Origin: an uncultured bacterium
Lineage (GTDB): Bacteria; Omnitrophota; Gorgyraeia; Duberdicusellales; 4484-171
Direction of reading: 5' to 3'
Assembly (NCBI GenBank): GCA_913050175.1
Contig: CAJXAF010000005.1
Location: 1-37,570 of the forward strand
DNA: 37,570 bases
A program made the translations under genes and the position numbers. Positions 20,921-30,011 of the stretch are shown here, one piece after another (position 1 is the stretch's first letter; every line of letters begins with the position of its first letter). Below the pieces are notes generated by a model. It ran no database searches and had not been told where the DNA came from. It worked only from the letters and a program-made list of their open reading frames with translations.

Positions 20921-22921
20921 TTAATTTTCATCAATTATATTTTTTAAAGATAGACTTAAATACTCGCTGCGTAAAGGATTGTAGCCCTGGAAAGCAATTA
21001 AAAAATAAGCTGTGGAAGCAAGTGAACCGGTACGATCACCTTTGGGCGTTCTCCAGCCATGACCAGTATCAACAGAACTACTTGAGGCATAAGGAAGACA
21101 GGGGTCTTCACGGCCAACTTTTGAAATAGAAGTAATGATCATTTTTTGTAGTTCATTAAAATAAAATTTGGCTTTATTAAGATAATCATTTGATTTTTTA
21201 GGGTTACTGGTTTTATAGTAATCAGCCATTATCTCAAAGGCAAGGATCATCTGCGATGTCCACTCACCTGAAACCACTCCTCCCCGGGCAATATTTTTAG
21301 CTTTGGCAAAATCAAAACCGCGCAGAGACACCTCCCCTTCCCTTCGCTTAAATTTTACATTCACTTCGCAATTATTAAGGGCAAATTCAATTATTGTTTC
21401 CGGATTCATCTTTAAATCCTCTAATTGCTTTGGGCCAAAGGCTGTAACTGACCAGGTATAGGTATCGGTAGCAATGGTTGAATCGCCTTTGCCTCTTTTT
21501 ATCGGGATAGCCCCTTCAGTATAAGAATTTCTGCCAATCCAGTTTTTTACTCTTTGGGCTGCTTTTTTATATTCAGTCTGCCCGGTGATCTCATAAAATA
21601 AAGTAAAAAATGCGTAAGAATCAAGGTTATGTTCGGTTGAATACCAGTTAATTCCCGGACCGCCAGGTACCCCTCCCTCCTCATCCATTAAAGATAAGAG
21701 AAGCTCTCCTACAGACTCAGCAATCTCTAAATAGGTTTCATCACCTGTTTTTTTGACATAATTTAAAGCTGCCAAACCTATCCAGGCATTAGGACCACTA
21801 TGGATAACATATTCAAAGACTGAACCTTTGGTAAAATAAGCATTTTGTATATTTTCTCCTTGATCAATTTTTTTAAGGTAAAAGTCCATAATTTTCTTTG
21901 CCCGGGAATTATCATCATTGAGAAGAAAAACAATTGCCGCCAAGGCCTGATCATAAGTAAAACAAACTTTATCGAGCTGACTGTCGCCCTCATAACTTAG
22001 AACCAATCCACTGGATAAGTTCTGGCGGTTACCTATCCATGCATAAAGACCTTCAATAACTTTTTTCGAAACCTCTAGTTTTTGGGTTTGCAGGTTTTTT
22101 GTCTGCTGTTGGATTTCTGATAAAGAAACTAATACTTGTTCTTGTTTTAATTTTAAAAAGCTATCTTCTCTTTTTAAGGCAGCTAATTCCTGTTCAAAAA
22201 GTTTTAGCTCTTTTTCTAAATTAGCTAACTTACTCCTATAGCCGTTATCAGTATATTGGAAGTTCCTCAACATCTGCTTTTGCTCATTTCTTTGAACAAC
22301 TTCTTGGTTAAGTAAATCTATTGTGGCTTTTAAGTCCTCTCTTCTTTCTTTAATAAAATCCCCGGTTTTGGATTTATCATCTAAAATCTGTTTTAGATTG
22401 GAGTCTTCTTCTAAAATACCTACGTAATCTTTGACTAAGTTTCTATTTTTTTTAATTAGGAGTGAATTATGAAAAAATAAGTTGGAGGCAAGAAAAAACA
22501 GGCAAACTATAATTACAGCCGTAGCAATTGGTACAGCTTTTTTAAATATTGCGAATTTAAAAAGTGATGTTGCTTTATTAGTATTTTTCCCGAAAAACTC
22601 TAACCCTAAAGTTGCTTTATTAAATTCCGGCAGCTTCTCGAGCTTGCTCCAAGAAACCTTTGCCCTGAATTCTAAAGTAGTTGATTTAAAAGCCGAATCA
22701 ATTCTTAAATACAATTTAATCTTAGGATCCTGGAGCTTATCCCAAAAACCCCACCAAAGATCGTTGATAGAGAGACAAATTCCTCCCTTACCAATATCAG
22801 AGGTAAAACCCTGAAGCCAAGGGCTAAGGCGCTTATCCTTGGAGTCAAGAATATAGAATTCAACCGGCAAAACAGTTGATATTCTTAGGTATTGTCTATG
22901 CTTACTGTCTTTGTTTCTCAT
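20921..22921 (-). CDS. PilZ-transmembrane-coiled-coil-alpha/alpha-toroid protein
   Basis: A 666-residue protein with an unusual layout. Residues 1-115 form a PilZ domain with the c-di-GMP motifs R-x3-R ('HRQYLRIS') and D-x-G-x-G-G ('TSDIGKGGICL', usually D/N-x-S-x-x-G). One membrane span follows (about 128-150). Residues 155-300 are coiled coil ('LNQEVVQRNEQKQML', 'LEKELKLFEQELAAL'). The C-terminal 350 residues are an alpha/alpha-toroid-like region ('TYDQALAAIVFLL', 'NAWIGLAALNYV', 'NLDSYAFFTLFYEI', 'TDTYTWSVTAFGP') like those of glycoside hydrolases and lyases. With cytoplasmic PilZ the toroid would be outside the membrane. Together it suggests c-di-GMP control of a periplasmic glycan-acting domain (inference). 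Confidence 0.75.
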   Translation of the reverse strand: MRNKDSKHRQYLRISTVLPVEFYILDSKDKRLSPWLQGFTSDIGKGGICLSINDLWWGFWDKLQDPKIKLYLRIDSAFKSTTLEFRAKVSWSKLEKLPEFNKATLGLEFFGKNTNKATSLFKFAIFKKAVPIATAVIIVCLFFLASNLFFHNSLLIKKNRNLVKDYVGILEEDSNLKQILDDKSKTGDFIKERREDLKATIDLLNQEVVQRNEQKQMLRNFQYTDNGYRSKLANLEKELKLFEQELAALKREDSFLKLKQEQVLVSLSEIQQQTKNLQTQKLEVSKKVIEGLYAWIGNRQNLSSGLVLSYEGDSQLDKVCFTYDQALAAIVFLLNDDNSRAKKIMDFYLKKIDQGENIQNAYFTKGSVFEYVIHSGPNAWIGLAALNYVKKTGDETYLEIAESVGELLLSLMDEEGGVPGGPGINWYSTEHNLDSYAFFTLFYEITGQTEYKKAAQRVKNWIGRNSYTEGAIPIKRGKGDSTIATDTYTWSVTAFGPKQLEDLKMNPETIIEFALNNCEVNVKFKRREGEVSLRGFDFAKAKNIARGGVVSGEWTSQMILAFEIMADYYKTSNPKKSNDYLNKAKFYFNELQKMIITSISKVGREDPCLPYASSSSVDTGHGWRTPKGDRTGSLASTAYFLIAFQGYNPLRSEYLSLSLKNIIDEN

Positions 22922-22995
22922 AATTTTTCAATATCTAAGGCACCAAAATAGCAAAAAAAATAAGTTTAATGAGTGCGTTTGTCTGGGCGAAGATT

Positions 22996-23415
22996 TTAAA
23001 AAGCCGGCAGTTTTCGTTTAAGATTTTTTAACTTGGAAAAAAAAGTTTTAAAGCTAGGAAGTTTTCTTAAATCCTCTAAATCTTTGTCTTTGCAGATATA
23101 GTCAAATTCCTCATAGCCAAAAAGAACAGCTTTTTTTAATTCTTCTAAAGCCTCTTTGTATCTGCCTAACAAAGAAAGGCTGCAGGAAAGATTATAGTGT
23201 ATGGTTGGATCATCTGGCTGTAGTTGTACTAATTTTTTATCTATAGCCAGGCCCTCTTGATAAAAGCCCTTCCTGGTATAGGCATCCCCTAAAGGAATTA
23301 AGACATTAACGCAGTCAGGGAGTTCTTTTAATATATTTTCATAAAATTTAATTTCAAAATTTTTGCGTCGGCTTGGTTTTTTGCTAGTAGATCTGTGGCT
23401 TAATTTTTCTTTCAT
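22996..23415 (-). CDS. TPR-repeat protein
   Basis: A 139-residue protein with at least two TPR units: 'ELPDCVNVLIPLGDAYTRKGFYQEGLAIDKKLVQLQPDD' and 'PTIHYNLSCSLSLLGRYKEALEELKKAVLFG'. The start is very basic (MKEKLSHRSTSKKPSRRKNF). No signal peptide. It likely mediates protein contacts. Its start overlaps the stop of the transglutaminase-like lipoprotein gene (ATGA at 23412-23415), so the two are translationally coupled and may work together. Confidence 0.85.
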   Translation of the reverse strand: MKEKLSHRSTSKKPSRRKNFEIKFYENILKELPDCVNVLIPLGDAYTRKGFYQEGLAIDKKLVQLQPDDPTIHYNLSCSLSLLGRYKEALEELKKAVLFGYEEFDYICKDKDLEDLRKLPSFKTFFSKLKNLKRKLPAF

Positions 23416-25775
23416 TTTATGCTTTCAAGAATTATTTCTTCACGCAAGAAATATATCGCCTCTTTTAGATGCTTTTTAAATTCTAGATATTCTTTTTGGT
23501 CAACAAATCTTTCTTTAGTGACTAACTCTTCATAAAAATCAACGTAATCACCTTTATCAGAGTAGGAAACAGTTAGTTTAAACCACTTATTTTCAAAAGT
23601 TTTTGATTCCGGTAAAAATTTAACTTTCAGGTTAGAAGGTAAATGAATTTTAATTTTAGCTGATTCAGTATTTATCCCGTCAAAATCAATGGGAAAACTT
23701 CTCTCCTCTTTTCCAATTAGATTATAATCAAGATTGATCTGGTCTAAAACCGGCACAATTCTTAAGTTCCGGGCAGGGTTAAGAAATTTTTCAGTTTTAA
23801 AGCTATAAGTAAGTTTTGGGGCGTGATCATAATCATCTACATTTTCAAAACTATAATCATCCAATTTAGACAATGATGAAATCTGCATCATTTTCTGCTG
23901 GATGTCCTCCTTGATTATAGCCGGATGAGTATATTTTAAATAGTAACGGTATCCAGAAGCAAAAAATCCTTTTGTTTCAACTTGACGTTTGATCAAGGCA
24001 TCTTCTTGGCGGCTTAAAGTTATATCCATCTCATATTTAACGTAATTATCTCTGTTGTGAGCTATTTCAGTAATTTTATAAGTATCATCAAAAAATACCA
24101 TAACTGTTCTTTCCTGATCAGATAAAGGCGTCCGCTCAAAAGGTGTTGTATTGGAAGTTGGATCCATAAAAATTAAGCTACCTTTGAGTTTTACTGCCGC
24201 TATAGCGTGGTTAAAATTAACTGCGGCAAAATCTTTACTTATAGAGTAGGCGCTGCGTGTAGGAATTAAAACCGGGTAAGCCTCCAGGCCTGCTTCTCTA
24301 AGCATAGCAATTAATAGCATAGCCTGATCCTTACAGTCGCCATACCTGTTATTTAAAACCTCTTGAGCATGATGAGGCTCATAACCGCCATCCCCATACT
24401 CGATAGCTACATAGCGAATATCTTTGGAAACATATTCATAGATATTTCTAGCCTTGCGATAATCATCCTTGGCTTCGCTAATTAACTCTTTAACGAATTC
24501 TTTTGCTTGGGCGTCTAAGGCTAACTTATCTTGATAAAGAGACTTCCACCACTTATAGACTTCATCCCAAGAAGTAAAACTTGATACTAAAAAAGCAGGG
24601 TTGATTAAGGAAGTCGAAGGCATATTGTATTCGGGAATGATAGGTTTAATTTTTGAGAATTCCCAAGTGTATATATTCTCATTGCCTGCGGTTTTAAACT
24701 CAGGCTTAAGATCAATATTGCCGGCATAATCTTTATTATAGTATTTAAAGTTCACTTCCTTAGCTTTAGGTGCAGTTAAACGGAACTTTGCTTTAAAAAT
24801 TGGGAATTTTTCCCTTAAACGATAGATAAAACTAAAATTATCCTTATTTATAAGTTTTGCCGAATAGACATTTATTTTATACTCAATAATACTGCCTACA
24901 TCTACTGCCGGCATAGAAACGATAAAAGCCCTGGCGTTACTATAAAGGGGGTAATTAAGATAGCGGCCGACATCGCGAATATTTTCACCGCCGGTATAAA
25001 TAACTTTGCCATCTTTAGTAATAGTGCGGGCAAAATCCATCTCTACCTTCTGATAAGTAGAGTCATAGCCAACATCAACTTCGGCTAATTTTTTCCCGCG
25101 TTCCTTTAAAACTTTTTCAATAACATGAATGCTGGAGACGGAAGTATTATCATCTAACATCTTAGTTTCTTCATCAACTAAGAGTATTACTGCAGCGTCA
25201 TCTTTAAGGCTTTCGATAAAACTTGCTGCCTGGGCAGTAATATCAGAAATTTCAGGCGGTATGCCAACTTCCTCTTTGCTCTTAATAAAATCTATGCGCT
25301 CTCTAGCCTGATTATCAAAAGGAGCTTTGACTTTAGCATAGATTTTTAAGGCTTGAGGAAATAAATTCTTTTTTTCTAAAACTTTTCCGTAGAAATATAG
25401 GTACTCCTGGTCTTTATCTTCGATACTTAAATGTTCAAAAATCTCAATTGCCTGGATATAGTCTTTTGCTTTAGTGTAGGCCTTAGCCAGAATTACTTTA
25501 GCTTCCTCAGATTCTATACCTTTAAGAATTTCTTCTACTTTACTATGATCATTAAATCTATAGTAAAAATTAGCTATCTTTAGCCGCAGAGATAAATCTT
25601 TAGGATTAGCCTTTAACTTTTGTTGATAGTCTTTGACAAGTCGTTGATAATTCTGACTAAATTGCTCAAGCGATGAAGCATCTTTGGCAATTTGTATATT
25701 ATCTGCTTTCTCACAGGATAATATACTGGCAGATAGAAGAACTATTAAGATTTTAAGCAATGATTTTGATAACAT
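23412..25775 (-). CDS. DUF3857/transglutaminase-like lipoprotein
   Basis: The 787-residue product is an exported lipoprotein: a signal peptide with lipobox 'LSAS-ILSC' (Cys about 21), then TPR-like helices (about 40-170). A DUF3857 domain covers about 180-400, and a transglutaminase-like domain with the triad Cys in 'YGDCKDQAMLLIAML', His in 'NFNHAIAAVKL' and Asp in 'FMDPTSN'. The C-terminal third is beta-rich. This architecture is common in Bacteroidetes and other diderms; its role is unknown, probably in envelope peptide processing. Its start lies inside the 3' end of the DUF1805 gene. Confidence 0.9.
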   Translation of the reverse strand: MLSKSLLKILIVLLSASILSCEKADNIQIAKDASSLEQFSQNYQRLVKDYQQKLKANPKDLSLRLKIANFYYRFNDHSKVEEILKGIESEEAKVILAKAYTKAKDYIQAIEIFEHLSIEDKDQEYLYFYGKVLEKKNLFPQALKIYAKVKAPFDNQARERIDFIKSKEEVGIPPEISDITAQAASFIESLKDDAAVILLVDEETKMLDDNTSVSSIHVIEKVLKERGKKLAEVDVGYDSTYQKVEMDFARTITKDGKVIYTGGENIRDVGRYLNYPLYSNARAFIVSMPAVDVGSIIEYKINVYSAKLINKDNFSFIYRLREKFPIFKAKFRLTAPKAKEVNFKYYNKDYAGNIDLKPEFKTAGNENIYTWEFSKIKPIIPEYNMPSTSLINPAFLVSSFTSWDEVYKWWKSLYQDKLALDAQAKEFVKELISEAKDDYRKARNIYEYVSKDIRYVAIEYGDGGYEPHHAQEVLNNRYGDCKDQAMLLIAMLREAGLEAYPVLIPTRSAYSISKDFAAVNFNHAIAAVKLKGSLIFMDPTSNTTPFERTPLSDQERTVMVFFDDTYKITEIAHNRDNYVKYEMDITLSRQEDALIKRQVETKGFFASGYRYYLKYTHPAIIKEDIQQKMMQISSLSKLDDYSFENVDDYDHAPKLTYSFKTEKFLNPARNLRIVPVLDQINLDYNLIGKEERSFPIDFDGINTESAKIKIHLPSNLKVKFLPESKTFENKWFKLTVSYSDKGDYVDFYEELVTKERFVDQKEYLEFKKHLKEAIYFLREEIILESIK

Positions 25776-26043
25776 CTTTAATTGGTTGATTTCGATAAAT
25801 TCCTAATTTTTTAGCTGCCATACTTTGGGAGTAGACTCTTGTGCTAAGTGCCTGGTTAATAGTAGATATACCGGTAATCTTTACAGCCACATCAGAAAAA
25901 CTATTCGCTACCTTCATCTTTAAATAGCCACACATTATATAGCCTTTAGAGCCGCGTAAAACTATCAGTGTCTTTTTGCATAACTTAAAAGATACAGCCT
26001 GAATATACTTTTTACCTACTCTGATTTTCCTTGTTTTTAGCAT
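25753..26043 (-). CDS. DUF1805/YunC-family protein
   Basis: A 96-residue protein that resembles the DUF1805 (YunC) family, with 'IQAVSFKLCKKTLIVLRGSKGYIMCGYLKMKVANSFSDVAVKITGI'. The 'G-Y-I-M-C-G-Y-L' segment is the family core. The function is unknown. It overlaps the lipoprotein gene by 23 bases and follows the aminotransferase gene after a 27-base gap. Confidence 0.75.
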   Translation of the reverse strand: MLKTRKIRVGKKYIQAVSFKLCKKTLIVLRGSKGYIMCGYLKMKVANSFSDVAVKITGISTINQALSTRVYSQSMAAKKLGIYRNQPIKDVIKIIA

Positions 26044-26070
26044 CTCCCTATAAGTATTAACAATATTCTC

Positions 26071-27219
26071 TTATAATTTATTCAAAAACCTTTCAATAGC
26101 TATTATAGCATTTTTTAAGTCATCTAAGCTAGTCGCATAGGATATCCTGATATAGGAAGAGTATTCTTTGCCAAAAGCTGTTCCCGGAACGACAGCTACT
26201 TTCTCTTGAAATAGCAATTTTTTAGCAAATTCAAGAGAGTCAATTTTATATTTTTTTAGTGAGACAAAACAGTAAAAAGCCCCTTGGGGTTTTATAGTTT
26301 TAAGACCTAGCCTATTAAACTCTTTTACAATAAAATCTCTTCTTCTTTGATAGGCAAGACGCATTTGTTTCACTTCCTTTTGAGCCCGGAGAGCCTCTGA
26401 GCTTGCAATTTGTGAGATAATCGGCCCGCACATCATAGAATAAGAGTGAATCTTAGTCATTGCCTCGATGATCTCTTTATTGCCGCAAACAAACCCAACT
26501 CTAAAACCAGTCATAGCATAACCTTTAGAAAACCCGTTGAGAAGAATCGTTCTTGCCTTGGCTTTTTTGTCCAGACTGGGAAAAGAAGTATGAACATCCT
26601 TATAAGTTAACTCGTCATAGGTTTCATCGCTAATAACTACTATATCTTTTTTGGATAGAACTTTCCAAATCTCTTTTAATTCCTTCTTGGTATAAGTTAT
26701 GCCTGTAGGATTAGAAGGATAATTAAGAATTATTGCTTTGGGATTCTGCTTAACCAGCTCTTTTAAGGCTTTTGGGTTAATCTTAAATCCTTCTTCTTCC
26801 TTAGTAAGCAGATATAAAACCTTAGCGTGTGCCATTTGAGCAAGAGCCGGAAAAGCTACAAAGTGGGGACTTACAACTATTACTTTATCACCAGGGTTAA
26901 CCACAGCCCTGAGAGCTAAATCCAGACCTTCACTTACACCTACTGTAATTAAAATTTCATTTTTGGGATTATAAGTTAAAGCGTATTTCTTCTTATAGTG
27001 ATCAGAGATATCTTGACGCAAGACTAAAAGGCCCTGGTTTGAAGTATAAGAAGTATAGCCTTCTTCGAGCGCGGTTATAGCTTTCTCCCTAATTCTCCAA
27101 GGGGTGATAAAATCCGGCTCACCTACTCCGAGGGATATAACCTCTGGCATTCCTAGGACCAGATCAAAAAACTCCCGTATGCCCGAAGGCTGTATTTTTT
27201 TAATTTGTTTAGCAATCAT
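26071..27219 (-). CDS. Class I/II aminotransferase
   Basis: The 382-residue fold-type I PLP enzyme shows 'ISLGVGEPDF', 'TSNQGLLVLRQDIS', 'YPSNPTGITY', 'VISDETYDELTY' and the PLP lysine in 'LNGFSKGYAMTGFRVG'; 'YIRISYATS' holds the carboxylate Arg. It belongs to the aspartate/aromatic/PatA-like subgroup. Encoded 11 bases after an Lrp/AsnC-type regulator and probably controlled by it. The precise amino donor is not readable from sequence. Confidence 0.92.
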   Translation of the reverse strand: MIAKQIKKIQPSGIREFFDLVLGMPEVISLGVGEPDFITPWRIREKAITALEEGYTSYTSNQGLLVLRQDISDHYKKKYALTYNPKNEILITVGVSEGLDLALRAVVNPGDKVIVVSPHFVAFPALAQMAHAKVLYLLTKEEEGFKINPKALKELVKQNPKAIILNYPSNPTGITYTKKELKEIWKVLSKKDIVVISDETYDELTYKDVHTSFPSLDKKAKARTILLNGFSKGYAMTGFRVGFVCGNKEIIEAMTKIHSYSMMCGPIISQIASSEALRAQKEVKQMRLAYQRRRDFIVKEFNRLGLKTIKPQGAFYCFVSLKKYKIDSLEFAKKLLFQEKVAVVPGTAFGKEYSSYIRISYATSLDDLKNAIIAIERFLNKL

Positions 27220-27230
27220 TTTTTAAATAA

Positions 27231-27713
27231 TTAACAAGTTATAGCCAAGCGTTTATTCTTCTCCTGCTTTACTAAGATGACGCCGTCTTCTTTATACTTT
27301 TTAAGCATAAAATGGGTAGCAGTTCCTCTAACCGAACTTAGAGGTGCCAGCTTCTCAGAAACAAAGCTGGCTACTGTGTGTATATCATCACCCTCAACCA
27401 ATAGGAGCAAATCATAGGTACCTGATAAGAGATAGCAGCTCTTTACTTCAGGAAAACGATAGATCCTCTGTGCGACTAAGTCAAAACCAACATCTTTCTG
27501 AGGAGTAATCTTAACCTCAATTAAAGCCACAACCCCTTTATCGCCCTTGATTTTCTGGCGGTTAATAATTGTTTTATACTTAACAATAGTACCATTTTTC
27601 TCGTATTTTTTAATAGATTTCTCCAGCGCCGTCTTAGATTTTCCTGTTAATTTACCTAAATCTTTCAGTGAAATCCGGGAATTGCTCTCTAAAATCTCTA
27701 AAATGTCATCCAT
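27231..27713 (-). CDS. Lrp/AsnC-family transcriptional regulator
   Basis: A 160-residue regulator. The N-terminal winged helix is 'DDILEILESNSRISLKDLGKLTGKSKTALEKSIKKYEKNGTIV' (about 1-45) and the C-terminal RAM ligand domain includes 'GVVALIEVKITPQKD', 'FPEVKSCYLLSGTYDLLLLVEG' and 'SVRGTATHFML'. It probably senses an amino acid and controls itself and the downstream aminotransferase. An inverted repeat, TACAATAG-N6-CTATTGTA (27755-27776), sits 42 bases upstream of the start and is a good candidate binding site. Confidence 0.92.
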   Translation of the reverse strand: MDDILEILESNSRISLKDLGKLTGKSKTALEKSIKKYEKNGTIVKYKTIINRQKIKGDKGVVALIEVKITPQKDVGFDLVAQRIYRFPEVKSCYLLSGTYDLLLLVEGDDIHTVASFVSEKLAPLSSVRGTATHFMLKKYKEDGVILVKQEKNKRLAITC

Positions 27714-27754
27714 TTTCCACCCCCATTATTATAATTAATACCTATATTACACCC

Positions 27755-27776
27755 TACAATAGTACCTTCTATTGTA
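27755..27776 (-). promoter_or_regulatory. Inverted repeat upstream of the Lrp-type gene
   Basis: Perfect eight-base arms TACAATAG (27755-27762) and CTATTGTA (27769-27776) with a six-base spacer. It is placed for autoregulation. A TATAAT-like box lies between it and the ATG (27713), with no good -35. Related arms (TACAAT/ATTGTA) occur at 29449-29465. Confidence 0.55.
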
Positions 27777-27843
27777 AATAAATAACCTCTGCTTGTAAAG
27801 AAAATTCCTGAATTAAAGATTTGTATATAAAATATAAGAATAA

Positions 27844-28662
27844 TTAGGCAGATTCTATGTTGAGAATGCGGTTTGAACGAATACGGGAAGAAGTCTTGTC
27901 CTTGGTTTGATAAAGAAGGTAAAAATACCGGTTTTCCTGCAAAATTCTCAAGGGCATCATTGTTTCCTCTTGGATTTCTTTTTCTAAAGAAAAATACTTT
28001 AAGTTCAAAGATTTTTCTCCTTCTATAGCATCTTTTATAAGTGCAATCCTCTTGGATTCTTTAGTTTGAAAAATCTCATTGTTAAAACCGTATAAACAGA
28101 TAAATTCATCCAAATTACTTATTCCTTTATCAGCAAATATAGTAATTAATTTAAAAAAAACTTGATAAGCTATTAGAGCATCATCAAGGGCCCGATGTAA
28201 GCCACCGCTGCAATCAATATTAAGATATTTTGCTACTGATTCTAAATTGTACCTTGAAAGCTCTAAAGCATCTCTTGCCATAGCAAGAATATCAACTGCT
28301 GGAATTGATAAGGGTCCGTAATCCAGGCTCTTTAGTTGGTAGTCGACAAAGCCCATATCAAAACTTACATTATAGGCACAAACCACGCTGTTCTTTGTAA
28401 AAGAAATAAGCTTATCAACTACTTTTCCAAAGATAGGCGCAAATTTGGTATCTGCATCAGAAATTTTATGCACCCGGTAAGCCTCTTGAGGTATTTTTCT
28501 TTGGGGATTAATTAAAGTTTGGAACTTATCAATTATCCTCCCCTGCCTTACTTTTACAGCGCCGATTTCACAAATTGTATCACCCATTACTACGTCTAAG
28601 CCGGTAGTTTCAAGGTCAAGAAAAACCAGCTCATAGTCTTGAATATTTTTGTTTAGCTCCAT
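27844..28662 (-). CDS. DnaQ-like 3'-5' exonuclease
   Basis: A 272-residue DEDDh exonuclease. Exo I is 'VFLDLETTGLDVV' (D and E), Exo II 'YNVSFDMGFVD', and Exo III 'HRALDDALIAY' (H and D), within residues 10-175. The family includes the proofreading epsilon subunit and PolC exonuclease. The C-terminal 90 residues contain 'EGEKSLNLKYFSLEKEIQEETMMPLRILQENRYFYLLYQ' and a 'RIRSNRILNIE' end, reminiscent of WYL-type domains. The C-terminal assignment is tentative. Gap to the following gene is 12 bases. Confidence 0.87.
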   Translation of the reverse strand: MELNKNIQDYELVFLDLETTGLDVVMGDTICEIGAVKVRQGRIIDKFQTLINPQRKIPQEAYRVHKISDADTKFAPIFGKVVDKLISFTKNSVVCAYNVSFDMGFVDYQLKSLDYGPLSIPAVDILAMARDALELSRYNLESVAKYLNIDCSGGLHRALDDALIAYQVFFKLITIFADKGISNLDEFICLYGFNNEIFQTKESKRIALIKDAIEGEKSLNLKYFSLEKEIQEETMMPLRILQENRYFYLLYQTKDKTSSRIRSNRILNIESA

Positions 28663-28674
28663 AACTTAAAACTC

Positions 28675-29085
28675 TTATTTTAAAAGCTTAACCACAACCC
28701 TTCTCTGCCGGGGGCGTGTATCAAAATCTATTAGTATTACCTGCTGCCAGGTGCCTAGATCAATTTTGCCTTTAGTTACTGAAACAAAAAGATTGGTTTT
28801 AATAAAGCAGCTTCGTAGATGCGAGTGTCCATTATCATCAGACCAGGTAGAATTATGGGCATAGTCATCGCGGTAAGGAAATAAATTCTCAAATGTATTT
28901 TTTAAATCTTTAACTAATCCCGGCTCGTATTCAGCTGTGGTTAAGCCAGCAGTTGAACCGATAACTGATAAGAATAAAACCCCGTCGTTAATTTTTTGCT
29001 TTTCTACAATTAACTTTAACTCAGAGGTTATATCGATTATATCAGTATTGCCTTTGGTTTTTTTATCAATATAGTCAGTTTGCAT
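28675..29085 (-). CDS. YjbQ/UPF0047-family protein
   Basis: A 136-residue protein with the UPF0047 signature 'GLTTAEYEPGLVKDL' and 'DDYAHNSTWSDDNGHSHLRSCF', 'DLGTWQQVILIDFDTRPRQRRVVVKL'. Conserved His and Asp suggest a metal or phosphate site. E. coli YjbQ has weak thiamine-phosphate synthase activity; the true function is unsettled. It lies in a tight row with the exonuclease and tRNA-binding genes. Confidence 0.92.
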   Translation of the reverse strand: MQTDYIDKKTKGNTDIIDITSELKLIVEKQKINDGVLFLSVIGSTAGLTTAEYEPGLVKDLKNTFENLFPYRDDYAHNSTWSDDNGHSHLRSCFIKTNLFVSVTKGKIDLGTWQQVILIDFDTRPRQRRVVVKLLK

Positions 29086-29089
29086 CTGC

Positions 29090-29410
29090 TTAACTTATCT
29101 TACTAGCCACTGCTATATCTTTTTCCGGGACAATTAAGCCCAAGGAGTCTTCATCTTTGGCTACAAGCACCATACCCTCAGATTCACAGCCCCTGATCTT
29201 TCGTGGCTCAAGATTAGTTAAAACAACTACTTTTTTACCGGGTAATTCGCTAGGAGTGTAAAACTCTTTTATTCCGGCAACTAGTTGTATTTGTTTATCG
29301 CCAATATCAACTTTTAATAGTAATAGCTTATCGGCATCAGGATGAAAGTCTGCCTCTATTATTTTACCGATTCTAAGGTCTAGTTTTGTAAAATCATCAA
29401 AATTAATCAT
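29090..29410 (-). CDS. tRNA-binding (OB-fold) protein, MetRS C-terminal/CsaA-like
   Basis: A 106-residue OB-fold protein with 'INFDDFTKLDLRIGKIIEADFHPDADKLLLLKVDIG', 'QLVAGIKEFYTPSELPGKKVVVLTNLEPRKIRGCESEGMVLVA', i.e. the EMAP-II-like tRNA-binding domain usually fused to methionyl-tRNA synthetase. Here it stands alone; in some bacteria such a protein is a separate MetRS beta subunit. An AGGAGG ribosome site precedes it, and a promoter with an inverted repeat lies just upstream. Confidence 0.9.
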   Translation of the reverse strand: MINFDDFTKLDLRIGKIIEADFHPDADKLLLLKVDIGDKQIQLVAGIKEFYTPSELPGKKVVVLTNLEPRKIRGCESEGMVLVAKDEDSLGLIVPEKDIAVASKIS

Positions 29411-29448
29411 TTATCCTCCTTTAGTTATTTTCTGGCTATAGTTTAAAT

Positions 29449-29465
29449 ATACAATCTGATTGTAT
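29449..29465 (-). promoter_or_regulatory. Inverted repeat in the promoter region of the tRNA-binding gene
   Basis: ATACAAT-CTG-ATTGTAT on the plus strand: perfect seven-base arms with a three-base spacer. On the minus strand it lies between a plausible TTGATA -35 and TAAACT -10 (17 bases apart) upstream of the ATG at 29410. Its core TACAAT/ATTGTA is the same as in the repeat at 27755-27776. Confidence 0.5.
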
Positions 29466-29554
29466 CAACTCCTTTAATTAAAGCAAATATTTTTATTATT
29501 GAGATATTGATTTAAAAAGAAACTGGTAGATAGTAGTAGGCTATTAGAGGATTT

Positions 29555-29869
29555 TTAAGCTTTAACGAGGAAGTCCTTAATTATTATCCAGATAAGGGCT
29601 ATAATAACTGTTCCCGATACAATATAAAAATCATTAAAGTATATAAACTCTCTTAATTGCTCGGAACCACGGTGGTTTTTATCAGGAATATTATATTTTT
29701 TCTTTATAGCTGGTTTTATTTTAATTATATCGTCTTTCTTAAAGCGTAAAAACTCACCGCCAAGTTTAAAATGGGCAATCAGATTGGTATTAGCCAACTC
29801 AATGATATCTTTTTCTGATATCTCTAAAATAAGAGAAGCTTCCCTGGTTGTAAGTAATTTTTCCTTCAT
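29555..29869 (-). CDS. Membrane-anchored HTH_17 (excisionase/MerR-like) protein
   Basis: A 104-residue protein. Residues 1-55 are a winged-helix DNA-binding domain of the excisionase type: 'LLTTREASLILEISEKDIIELANTNLIAHFKLGGEFLRFKKDDI'. Residues about 82-102 form a single membrane helix ('VSGTVIIALIWIIIKDFL'). It thus appears to be a DNA-binding domain tethered to the membrane by its C-terminus. A related HTH domain ends the bactofilin protein encoded next door (30012-30503). The 142-base gap to that gene shows no clear feature. Confidence 0.78.
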   Translation of the reverse strand: MKEKLLTTREASLILEISEKDIIELANTNLIAHFKLGGEFLRFKKDDIIKIKPAIKKKYNIPDKNHRGSEQLREFIYFNDFYIVSGTVIIALIWIIIKDFLVKA

Positions 29870-30011
29870 AATTATTCTCTACTAAAAATTTAAAAGCCCT
29901 ATTTTACGATATTTTCCTGGCTTGACAACACATTTCTCGAAGTAAGCTCTAGTCAGAACAAATAAGCAGATTAAGGTAAGTTAAAAATGTAAAGCTAGTA
30001 TAGATATTAAT

